64,000 nt of DNA from positions 85,543,964 through 85,607,963 of the forward strand of contig CM067366.1 in the NCBI GenBank assembly GCA_034401795.1. The letters are read 5' to 3'. The notes under the pieces were generated by a model. The model worked only from the letters and a program-made list of their open reading frames with translations, searched no databases and was not told the DNA's origin. Positions 35,214 through 44,859 of this stretch are shown here, in pieces; the first letter of the stretch is position 1, and each line of letters begins with the position of its first letter. The position numbers and the translations under genes were made by a program. Source of the DNA: Chaetoderma sp. LZ-2023a. Its lineage: Eukaryota > Mollusca > Caudofoveata > Chaetodermatida > Chaetodermatidae.

Positions 35214-35819
35214 GTGAACACTGGATATGGAAAGCTCTGGTCTATTCTTTACTATGCCTGCCTACAGTATACAGATACGAAGAATATCAAGTTTAAATGG
35301 ATAGAAAAAGTTAAAGAAATACTAACAATAACAGGATTTGATACAGCCTTTAACGCAGAAAACGTAAATAAGACTAGCATCACTAGGCAGGTAAGAATAG
35401 CTTTACAAACTCAATTCAATGAAAAATGTAGAGCTGAAATTTCCAATTCAAGCCGATTAACGTTTTACAATAACATAACGAGTGATTCGGTATTTGAAAA
35501 ATATTTTGTTGTATTGCCATATCGCGACGCTATAACTCTGTGCAACTTCCGAATATTAAATCACCAACTAGACGTCGAGGCCAAGAGATGGGAGGGAATT
35601 ACCCGAAATGAGCGCATCTGTAATGCATGTAATTGCATAGGTGACGAATTGCACTTTCTTTTTCATTGCACAGCATTTAGCACTGAACGACAAAGACTAA
35701 ACCCTTCTTACTACCTAACCAATACCTCGATAGAAAAAGCTAAAGGACTTCTTTCAATATGCAACACCCCAGTTCTCCAAAAAATGTGTAAATACCTTTT
35801 ATATGCCAAGAAAAAATAA
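35214..35819 (+). pseudogene. LINE ORF2 C-terminal fragment
   Basis: A 201-codon open frame without upstream RT domains. Its Cys/His cluster RICNACNCIGDELHFLFHC near residues 140-158 is the zinc-finger-like tail usual after the RT of many non-LTR elements. Such 5' truncation is normal for LINE insertions. It is followed by a TTTA-repeat tract and a 3' UTR-like region. The clade cannot be assigned from this part alone. Confidence 0.7.
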
Positions 35820-35860
35820 GTTAACATGTCTATTATCGCTGTTATTAATGTAATTAGTAT

Positions 35861-35899
<39 letters not shown>

Positions 35900-36025
35900 T
35901 TAACCGCGTGATAATCACTGTATATTTTGTCACTTTACACGCCATAATATTTGTTATAAATATGTACCCTCTTATGCTGCCTCTGTAGCCTGAGTGCCAT
36001 AAGCGTGAAACTGAAACCGTGACAA
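35820..36025 (+). repeat. LINE 3' region with (TTTA)n
   Basis: (TTTA)n at 35850-35902 is followed by AT-rich sequence and a GAAACTGAAACCGTG end. It continues from the ORF2 fragment and probably belongs to the same insertion. Confidence 0.55.
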
Positions 36026-36414
36026 ACAGGAGGAGGGCGAATTTGCCATACGAGTTGTCTTCATCTAGTTCCTGAATTCGCCGTCTGACTGAGAGAGCTT
36101 TGTGGCGCTGCTATCCCCCCCCCCCCCACCCCCACCCGTAGCTGGTCGTTTGACCGTTAACAACTCAGACATGCGAATCTTCACACCTTCAGCGGTACTC
36201 TTTGTTTCTGCGGTACGCGGTCTACTCTGCCCGATAATTGGTGTCTCCAGTTCCACTCATTTAAAATGCATAGATTGTTACCTTGGCGCATTAAAACGCT
36301 GTTTTGTCATCTCAGCTCTGACAATTTGGCATTTCCCCTAATGTCGTTTTTTTTCGAAAACAGAGAAGCGGGAGTAGTCTGAAATCTATGTTTCTAGAAT
36401 AAACACCGGAAAAC
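36026..36414. other. non-coding with poly-C tract
   Basis: A poly-C/CCCA tract at 36114-36140 underlies short open frames on both strands. No gene is supported. Confidence 0.5.
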
Positions 36415-36640
36415 TGTTGAATAACATATTTTAAAACTAATTTAACATTAAACTGCTGCTACCTACGGAAATCCAATGGCATATGGCAGCAACCTCTTCC
36501 AGTCAAAATAATTTTAAATATTCAACATAATATTTCTTACATCATAAAAATGTACATGAAGTTATTAAAAATACTAGATTGAAAAATAAGAAATAAACAA
36601 ACAAACAAACAAACAAATAAATAAATAGAGCGGGCGGATG
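36415..36640 (+). mobile_element. diverged MITE centre plus AACA/AATA tail
   Basis: TTGAATAACATATTTTAAAA and CAGTCAAAATAATTTTAAAT form a decayed version of the MITE central palindrome. An AACA-repeat tract (36597-36630) follows. Confidence 0.5.
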
Positions 36641-37019
36641 GGTGGGGCGGGCAAACGAATGCGTTGATAGAGGCTATGTTATGTTGGTGCAATATCATAG
36701 TTTAGAGTCAGACTTGAGAAATGTACTCAAATAACAAAAACACTATTATTGAGTCTTGTCCGACCTGACGAAAATCCACGTCTAATTTTGCCTGTCTATA
36801 ACGGGCACGTTATGAAACATCAGAGACTGTATTAAAGACGGCCAGCCTTTAACAAAATTGCTTTTCGTACTGAATGTTTTGCTGGCCACAAGAATTTTTT
36901 AAATGTGTGGTCTTATGACAACTTCTCTGAAAGAACTACTATCGTATGGACCTTCAAAATGGGTTCATAACAAACAGTTTGTACCATATACGTATACGAG
37001 GGGAGTGCTATAAGTAAGA

Positions 37020-37273
37020 GGCGGGAAGGGCGTGAATAGGGTAGCCCTTGCTGGGCTCGATTAACCGTTTCGTGATGAAACCGACCAAAACCGGCATCTG
37101 TAGTGGTTTTGAGTAATTTCCATTTACAGGCTAGGAGAATACTATTTTTGAAATTTACCACTGAAATGACTGGCTCGGTAACCGAGCCAGTCACTGCAGT
37201 GGTAAATTTTCAAAAATAGTCTTCTCTTGGCCTGCAAATGGACATTCAATAAGCACATGTTTTAAAGGGTTAA
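37020..37273. mobile_element. palindromic MITE, CCCTTTAAC family, copy 1
   Basis: ATACTATTTTTGAAATTTACCACTGAAATGACTGGCTCGG-type left arm (split here at CCACTG) pairs with its complement around AACCGAGCCAGTCA near 37182, and the copy ends in TAAAGGGTTAA. The left end is unclear. The family is defined by the complete copy at 50463-50694. Confidence 0.65.
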
Positions 37274-38135
37274 TGTTTATCACATTTGATCATCCAAAGT
37301 TCGCCCAACATGATATGCATTGGACTTGGCCAATGGTTCCGGGGATTTTTTGCAATCCGAGTGCAAGCCAATAATATTAACCCTATCAACTCAAAAGGTC
37401 AACACACCAAAATCCTTCCCGATATTCTGTTTGGTATTTTCAGGCTAACATGACTGGGGGGGGGGGGCTGTCGCTGCCTCTAGCAACAACAGGGTCCTGT
37501 TGGATTTGATTCAAAACATTCATCCGTTTCCCGTTGAAATTGACATTCTGGTAACTCACGGTTCGAAGGGTTACTATGAACATATGGGTATTGTTATGTA
37601 GGCCGTAAGTGTGTATATATTTATACTGCATTGTATAATTAATTGCATGTATTGTCTCCCCATTGTCAAACCAGATGGCCAGCTTATTTCCCTCAACAGG
37701 CCATCCATTTGCATTAGGTCTATCAAAATCATGCAAATTACACTTATAACTTCCGAAAATTAAAATATTACAAACATGTACTCCCCACTGAATATAGCAA
37801 ATGATAAGTTATTATCGGGCTGTATCATTGACTAGCATGCTGAAGCACTCAATGTTCGCCCAACATGAGACTCACTGAACTGGGACAATTGCTCCAGTAA
37901 TATTAATATACTGTCTAATATATTGAATATTACCCCTCCAAACCAAAAAGCCACAACCCAAATCCTTCACTATATCCAGATGGATACTTTCTGCCTGACT
38001 GGTAGCTGTTTCTGTTTATGGCAGAAACAGGTCCCTGTCGGGTCCGTTTCAAAATATTCAACGGCTTGCCTGTAGAGTTACTTTGAAACTGAGTACCTGG
38101 GAACTCACGGCTCGAATGGTTAATATGAACGTATG
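37274..38135. repeat. two dispersed copies of an unnamed repeat with a MITE-like centre
   Basis: 37300-37590 and 37850-38135 share TTCGCCCAACATGA, AACCAAAAGGYC-like and AATCCTTC phrases, a central foldback (CTGTCGCTGCC with AGCAACAACAGGGTCC; GTAGCTGTTTCTG with GGCAGAAACAGGTCCC), GGTAACTCACGGTTCGAA and a CATATGRGTA phrase. They look like diverged relatives of the CRE MITE centre, but with different ends. A poly-G run lies at 37456-37468. Confidence 0.6.
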
Positions 38136-38278
38136 AGTAATTGTCTAGTTATTTACTTCCAAAGAGCACAGGCCTCCCACAGCTAGCAGGAAATAAACAT
38201 ATTTTATTCTACTTGGTTACATGTAAAATAGCTCGGCTGCCATAATTATTGCATGTAATAACTGTTACCCCCAAATTC

Positions 38279-38345
38279 AAGTTCAAGTTCACTTTATTGC
38301 ACTCGGGCTCATCAAGGGCGTATGAGGCTAAAATGTACATAATGA
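38279..38345 (-). repeat. LINE 3' tail fragment
   Basis: On the minus strand it reads TGCAATAAAGTGAACTTGAA followed by a short CTTGAA repeat, a typical LINE 3' terminus. No coding part is attached. Confidence 0.55.
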
Positions 38346-38397
38346 TTGTGGCGGTAGAATGTTAGCTGTTGCATGGATATAAAATTTATAATTCTAT

Positions 38398-38432
38398 AGT
38401 AGTAGCAGTAGCAGCAGCAGCAGCAGCAGTAG
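38398..38432. repeat. AGT/AGC trinucleotide microsatellite
   Basis: Short (AGT)n(AGC)n run. Confidence 0.9.
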
Positions 38433-38496
38433 TACAATTTGATCTACTGCTATCATCATTATCATATCATTCTCATATTGTCATCTCCATCGTAGT

Positions 38497-38700
38497 AGTT
38501 TCTATTATTGTCAAGCATTAGTTCTATGAACCCTGTATTTGACGACGCACTGTCACTAGGATGTAATTTTATCTTTTACAATTTTTCCGACCCGAGTGGG
38601 ATTCGAACATGGCAATTCTATGGCACCTTTAGCCTAGCGTTTAGGAGGCGAATGCTCTACCACCAGACCAACATCCAGAGGACAAAAATCCTCTTTCACT
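38497..38700 (-). mobile_element. tRNA-derived SINE
   Basis: On the minus strand TGGTCTGGTGGTAGAGCATT fits an RNA polymerase III A box, and GTTCGAATCCCACTCGG a B box, about 60 bp apart. The anticodon-stem region does not fold into a normal seven-base loop, so a working tRNA is unlikely. The sequence continues to a tail GGGTTCATAGAACTAATGC with TTGACAATAATAGAAAC, which recurs alone at 39606-39660. Confidence 0.65.
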
Positions 38701-38759
38701 GGACTGGCTTTCAACCACCCGAACCTTCTGATTTTATCCTACATTGTGAAGTGCTATGT

Positions 38760-39022
38760 CAAATTTGGTGATTCTTACGCTTTTTGACCCATAAATGCAC
38801 AAGCCTAGAAACAAGTCCATAAAATCGGCTAGAGAAATGACCATTTGCAGTCCAGAGGACTATTTTTGAAAATTTATGACAGGAATGACAGGCGCGATAA
38901 TCGAGCCAGTATTCCGGTGGTAAATTTCCAAGAATGGCATTGTCTTGTTCTGGAAACGGACATTTCACAATAGATAGACCTAATCGAGGTTTTCCTGACA
39001 AATTTAGTCACTAAAGGGTTAA
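38760..39022. mobile_element. palindromic MITE, CCCTTTAAC family, copy 2
   Basis: Shares GACTATTTTTGAAAATTTAT, a CGAGCCAGT centre, GGTAAATTTCCAAGAATGG and the CACTAAAGGGTTAA end with copies at 37020 and 50463. It is more diverged, and the left TTAA end is not found. Confidence 0.6.
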
Positions 39023-39440
39023 GACATTCGACGGCATGGGTAATGATAATAATTCTACTAAATCTATTGTTTCTGTATGTATGTATAATCGTATGTTATA
39101 ATGTGCTTAGCTGTATTTGTCTACGAAATTGAGAATTAGTTTCTATATTTTAGCACATAAAAATATCGTTATTTCTATTTCTTGCATTGTTTCCAAAGCA
39201 TTTCAGAAGGAAAGAAAGGAATTTACTTTACAATGCTGAATATATCAATGCTAATTTGATTGAAAGTTTGCTGCTGTTGAAAGCATCAGTAGCTTTTGTT
39301 CAAATTACTCTTAATACATTCAGAATATTATATGATTATAAGAAATACATTCCCTAAGTTCCATGTCTGTACATATATGTTAATGAGGGCCTCTGCTAGA
39401 TCAGGCCGTGTACTTGAAGTGCTACCCTCAATAAATAACG
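39023..39440 (+). other. non-coding, LINE 3' tail at its right
   Basis: About 39385-39440 reads GGGCCTCTGCTAGATCAGG then TACCCTCAATAAATAACG before an ATT run, a LINE-type 3' end. The rest is AT-rich and unrecognised. Confidence 0.5.
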
Positions 39441-39499
<59 letters not shown>

Positions 39500-39505
39500 T
39501 ATTAC
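39441..39505. repeat. (ATT)n microsatellite
   Basis: An ATT tract that extends the 3' end of a LINE-like fragment, a common origin of such tracts. Confidence 0.95.
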
Positions 39506-39605
39506 CCATCTCACAACCACACGAATTGACTGGAATTTTGATGGTGTACATTCAAGATATTCTTACTTTTACATTTTCTGAGATCCCTACTGCTAGATCA
39601 CTAGG

Positions 39606-39691
39606 CACTCGCAAGTGTGTAGTTTTTATTATTGTCAAGCATTAGTTCTATGAACCCTGTCTAGTAGTAGTAGTAGTAGTAGTAGTAGGAG

Positions 39692-39784
<93 letters not shown>

Positions 39785-39830
39785 TAGTAGGAGTAGGAGT
39801 AGGAGTAGTAGGAGTAGTCGTCGTCGCTGT
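39606..39830 (-). repeat. SINE tail fragment followed by a long (AGT)n tract
   Basis: 39625-39658 repeats the phrase of 38502-38536 (ATTGTCAAGCATTAGTTCTA plus TGAACCCTGT). It is followed by about 170 bp of AGT with AGG variants. Poly-Thr and poly-Val open frames are artefacts. Confidence 0.85.
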
Positions 39831-41780
39831 CGGGGTAATTTTATTTTTAAATACTAAAAATGTACACAGTTTTCTGATAACAGGCACATTGCATAGGGTT
39901 AATAAATCTTTTGTTTTGCCTGGTTTGAAACCTGCGATAAAGTACTCCAGAATGTATTTTGATCGCTCATCATCGTATTTTCCGCAGGTGCAAATAAAAT
40001 GATTTTCGTCGTCTATTTCATTACATAGACGAAGAGGGGGGGGGGGGGGGGGGCGAGCTTTATTAACCTTTGTTTACTTCGCGACATACGGGTATAACGT
40101 GTGCCAATTTTCAGATCAAAAACTAAAACGAAACAGTAACCGCTTTCAGCAACATTGTTTTCAAAATAAACATTTTTTTCAGTAACTAGTTCTATCGGAG
40201 CGATCTTCTCCAAAATTAGTCGAATGTTTGTCCGCGCTGTCCCGAAGACGTGTGCCCATTTAGGGGGTGAACAGCGAAAACGCAAGAGCAATAGCTTACA
40301 GCAACATTATTTATAAAATAGACACTTGACCGCAGCAACCGGATTGAAAAATATAGCAACGCCACGGGTATTGGTAAACTTTGTCCTTGTTAGATCCGGA
40401 ACGAATCGCTAAACATTGCTCATTCTCCTTCGATCAATACTTACCATTACATTACTCATTGATAATACAGCTATCCTGATAGCTGGCTCTAGGGATCTAG
40501 ATTGAGTAAGCTTTACCGGCTCCTGGAACCTGGTACTCGGCTCCCAACACCCTGGTACCCGCCTGCCAGAGACACTCATTCTTGTCTGCATAGCAACAAG
40601 AGGATACATTGCTTTTTGCGTGGAGAAATCTTAGAGTTTTCTTTGTTTTTCTGTGTGCCTATTTGCTGTTTCGTTTCTGGAATTACTGGATTTACTATGG
40701 AAGGCGACTCTGATTCTCAGGTCGTATTCTTTCTTGTTATTTATCTAGAAATATGGAGACTTATGTCTCTGAAATTTCGTCTGTGTTGCATGTCCCATTT
40801 TCTGACCCCGAAACTGGGACGTGTGGTTACAACGAAATATGCCAGATAAGATCGCCTCCTTTAAATCCCAACGGCGATCGGCCAGTAATATGAAACTAGG
40901 CGTTGACTTACGGGGATTTTTAACACTAAAAATCGGCTTACGTCGTTCAACCGTATGGTCCGAGCGGGTGACGTCACACCCTTTTATTTCTCGCATTATT
41001 TTGGTGAAGGAAATGTTTCATTAATTCGCGCAATTTATTCTTGGTGCTGCGTGCGTTTTGTGCCAGAAACTAGAATTATGTCACGTTTTGCGTGTAATCA
41101 CGATCTTGTTTGCATTGATAGATGATTTCAAAATTCTTGATTAAGATGTGTGTTCTGCGGTTTTACCGTGTTCTACAGCAGTATGTTAATTCATTTTGTT
41201 GTTCCTTCACGTATCGTTTTGGCCTTCGTTTGAGTAGTATAATTTTGAAATTAATTCTTAAATATACCGCGAATGCATTCGATATGGTTCCTGGTTCCGT
41301 GTTTATACATCCTTCAGGATCGATTTATGGGTGTATTATTAGCCCGCTATCGTTCTTGTCACCAGCTTACTCGGTCTTTGTTGTAACGTTGCGGGTGTGG
41401 GGTGCAGGAGGATTAACTTTTAATTTATTGTCAAAATGTTTGAAAGTTATTTGTCTGCCTTCCATTCATGTTTCGTTCCGCTTGCTTATTTTAGGTTTGT
41501 GCTTGTTTTCAGGCCAAGCCTACCCCCACCATCTTTCCCAGAGTGTCACAAATTCGTCAAGGTCACGTTTAAGGACCATGTCTGTTTTCGATGTTCGAAA
41601 TGTAATGTTGATAAATGGTGTAATGTATGTGCAGTGTGGCCCGTCGAGTTTTTGGTCGAGTTCCTTGCCCAGAAGGACTTGGTTGGGTCTGACACGGGGT
41701 CAGGATGTTCGAAAAGAAATCAAGGAGCGTCCGTTTCGGCCCGGTGGGGGGGGCACTCCTCATCTGCAGTAGGAGGGTTC
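39831..41780. other. non-coding; dispersed repeat and possible DIRS 5' region
   Basis: 40032-40054 is a poly-G run. 40140-40330 repeats the CAGCAACATTGTTTTCAAAA phrase found at 3130-3260. The rest up to the gag-like region has no recognised motif. Part of it may be the 5' end of the DIRS element, but I could not identify its terminal repeats. Open frames at 40502, 41122 and 41436 match nothing and overlap each other. Confidence 0.4.
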
Positions 41781-41890
41781 GGAGATGGCACCCACGGCGT
41801 GGTTTGGGCCCGCTATGCAAGGCTTCTTGCATGGCGTCCTGCCCACGCTGGTGTCGTTTCTGATACTGAAGACTGTAGGGCAATCTCTCT

Positions 41891-43458
41891 GTGTCCGGTA
41901 TGGACCCTGTCCTTGGACAGGGTTCTGGACTGGTTACTGTGGGGGATATCTCATATGGCTCCCTGGTGGTCCCGTCGGGCTCCGGTCCAGCAGGTACTGC
42001 TTCTCTGCGGCCACCTCCGGGTGGTCCAGTAGCGGTAGCCGGTCCATCTGGCATGGGAGCCATTCGCCAGGATGGATCCAATGGTTCTTCATCCGGTGAC
42101 GACTCTTCAGGGTCTGAGGATGAGGCGGACGAAGAGGAGAGGTTGTTGCGGCCTGAGATACCACGGGTGGAGAGCATGGAGGTCGATTCCGTCCTGGACG
42201 GAACCGCCCTCCATCTGTCTGGCTTGGCACCCATGATTGAGGCCACACCGGTACCAACACGATGATGGGTGTTGCTGACCAGGCTTCGTACTCGCCTATC
42301 TCACCTGGTCCAGCGACCACACGTGGGGTGCCGTTGGCACCCATGCATGGCCATGGTTCCATAACCTACGATTCTGCACGGTTTTCCGTGCAGACCTACT
42401 CCATTGAACTTGTGTCATGGGGTGGTGGCGGAACCGTGCGGTACCGGTGTTGCTGGCTTTCCAGCAGTGGCTCCTTGCCGGGAGGCTGCTGCTTTTAGAC
42501 CCGTGAATACATCAACAGGTGATGTGTTCATGGGTGTGTCTTCTTTGGAGATGGACTGGTCCGATGCTCTGGCTTGGCTATCCAGGGTGGACCCATCTGT
42601 GGTTTCGGCCACGACCGAGGAAGATATGCCCTGTCCATCGGTAGCGTCGATTCGCACGGGGTCTTGCCCGTGGCTCGGATTCAGTCCATTGGACTGGATC
42701 CACAGTTCAAGGAGTGGCTCGAGGCTATTTATAGCAAGCAACTCTTGACCAAGAGCCAGCTCCCTGCAGCCTCTAGGGAGGCGTGGGCAAGGTGCCGTAT
42801 CCCAAGAGGGGACTACGAGCAGTATGTTGTGGTGCTGATGGTCACTGAGGATGATGATTAGGTTCTTGGGGCTCAGGCACTTGTGGACAAATCCCAAGCA
42901 CACAATGAGAAAGTTCTGTCCCTTTTCGATGAGGGAGTGAGGGCAGCAATGAATGCTGTCAATCACTCATATCGCTTGCTTCAGTAGGCGTGGGCTGAAG
43001 CTGGGGCAGGCCACCCTGTACCACCTGTTACACTTTCTTGCATTAACGACGGCCTTGTGCTGTCGATGGACGCGTTGGCCAGGGTGCAGGCGCATGTAAA
43101 TAAGTCCAGGAGGCAGATGGTCCTTGACCACATGCGTCCAGCTATGGCTGTCAGGGAGCATTTGCTTGGAACGCCCCTGAATGGCCCTAGCATCTTCGGT
43201 GGCCAAGCATGGGCCATCCTAGCAGACACGGCTAACATTGCGCAGAGTCAGTTAGCGGTCAACCTTCAGCTGGAGCTAGTGCATCAGGCACATGCACTAG
43301 GGGCTGTTGCGAAACCGCTAACTTGCCAACCTGCCTTCAACAAGCAGAAGAAGCATAAGAGCAAGCTGAAAGCCGAGCCAGCTCCTTCTGCTCTTGCTGA
43401 GCCTTCTCAGCCGCCTGTGGCTAAGAAGGCGAGGAAGGTTGTGGAGGCTCTACCCTAG
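41891..43458 (+). pseudogene. DIRS gag-like ORF, broken
   Basis: Gly/Ser/Pro-rich N-terminal part with an acidic run SSSGDDSSGSEDEADEEE (about 42095-42147). It is followed, in other frames, by LDPQFKEWLEAIYSKQLL (about 42690-42750) and DALARVQAHVNKSRRQMV with LLGTPLNGPSIFGGQAW (43066-43215), and a Lys-rich nucleic-acid-binding-like tail KQKKHKSKLKAE. DIRS ORF1 proteins are poorly conserved, so identity rests mostly on position before the RT. At least two frameshifts and stops near 42859 and 42988. Confidence 0.6.
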
Positions 43459-43665
43459 CCTAGTAGCTCTGTTCGCCCGAGAGGCTGGAAGGGCAAGGGC
43501 AAGGGTAAGTCCTCCAATGGCGGAAAGAAGGGAGGGGATCGTACCTGAGGGTATGGTAGCTGCCTTCATATCCGTCTGGACTGCGCCTGTGCGACAGGAA
43601 CAGCGGTGCCAGTTATACCAGTCAAGCCAAGACCAAAATGGTTCTCTCTCTCTTGCTAAGAGGGG

Positions 43666-44322
43666 GTGGGGGAGCGGATCGCGAGCCAGACACCCGCATT
43701 AGGTGTCAATGCGCCTATGGTGGGTGGACAGCTCATGAATTTCGTCGAGGCTTGGCCAGGTGTGACGTCAGACAGTCTGGTCCTGGGATGGATATCCCAG
43801 GAGTACATGCCAGAGTGGTGTGATTTCCTGCCACAAAATCTGTCTTTGGCACCTGTCTGGACTCCCGTTCCAAGGGAGATAAGCAAATTAGAAGTTATTC
43901 AAAACAAAGTGTCAGGTTTGCTTCTGAAGGGAGCAGTAAAACCAGCAAACCAGGGCACTTCCGGCTTCTATTCAAATTTGTTCCTTGTCCCAAAGAGCAC
44001 AGGGGGTGGAGACCCGTACTCAATCTCAGGCCATTGAATTGCTTTATCCATACGCCTCGGTTTCAGATGGAAACTCCGAGATCGGTAATGGCAGGATTGA
44101 GGAAAGGAATGTGGTGTGTGTCAATCCATCTGAAAGATGCATATTTTCACATTCCAATGAACAGGGGTTGTCACAGGTTTCTGAGATTCGCATTTCAGAA
44201 TCAGGTATGGAGTTTGTAGTCCTCCCATTTGGCCTGTCGACAGCCCCAAGGGTTTTCACCAGAGTGGTCCTAGCAGTGACAGCGTTTCTCAGAAGAGAGA
44301 ACGTGACGCTTCACACCTACAT
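43666..44322 (+). pseudogene. DIRS reverse transcriptase, N-terminal part
   Basis: Typical DIRS RT blocks are visible: VQN/IQNKVSGLLLKGAV, SGFYSNLFLVPK (about 43960-43995), then after a frameshift LNCFIHTPRFQMET, a SIHLKDAYFHIPM block (about 44122-44160) and VLPFGLSTAPRVFT (about 44218-44260). The usual SIDLKDAY has His in place of the first catalytic Asp. The frame stops where the DNA transposon begins, just after HTY. Confidence 0.8.
44320..44322. repeat. target-site duplication CAT, left
   Basis: The trinucleotide CAT directly before the TAGTCC terminus. The second copy is at 47935-47937. Removing the element and one CAT gives ACCTACATAGACGATTGG, which reads TYIDDW and so restores the expected RT frame at this point. 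Confidence 0.85.
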
Positions 44323-44465
44323 TAGTCCATGAGCTAAAGCTAGGTCAGAATCGTGACGTAGCACACCCAGTATTCGGAAGGTCTGACACTTGCTGTGGCT
44401 TGGGGGACATGTCCCACACATTTTAAGCCCTGTTGTACAAACAAATTGTGGTAGCACTAATTAGT
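44323..44465. repeat. left imperfect terminal inverted repeat
   Basis: Pairs with about 47790-47934. The 6-bp tip, a 19-20 bp block around 44355 and a block around 44430-44455 are conserved. The sequence between is diverged or of unequal length. Confidence 0.75.
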
Positions 44466-44859
44466 TATCCTGATTTCTTTGCATATGGGGTCTAGGCTTT
44501 GGCTGTATCCACAGTGCACAACGATATAAGCATGATCGTGTCATAACTCAAAGTAATATCGTATTAGATTCACCATATATGATATTTAGACGGATATCGA
44601 CCTAACATATATCCAACATACATTTTGCATGCATATACCAAAGGCCAGGGTGAAATGTGAAGGTTATATTTTATGTATGTATACTAACTCCATCATAGAA
44701 TCTGTATATCCAGCTGTACCACTGTTGACAAAGCACCCAGGTAATGGTGGTTGGAATGAGACAGATGGATGTGGTGGTAATCGGTGCGGAAAAACAAATT
44801 AAAATGAATACTACACCTCACATCGCTCTCATTGTCATTGTCTACATATAATTCAAATT

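Noticed and set aside
38580-38690. Functional tRNA gene on the minus strand
   Set aside because: A and B boxes are present, but the anticodon arm does not fold normally and the sequence continues into a SINE-like tail.
41569-42362. Long minus-strand open frames of 225 and 142 codons
   Set aside because: They lie opposite the GC-rich DIRS gag-like region, with Pro/Ser-rich composition and no family match; they are shadows.
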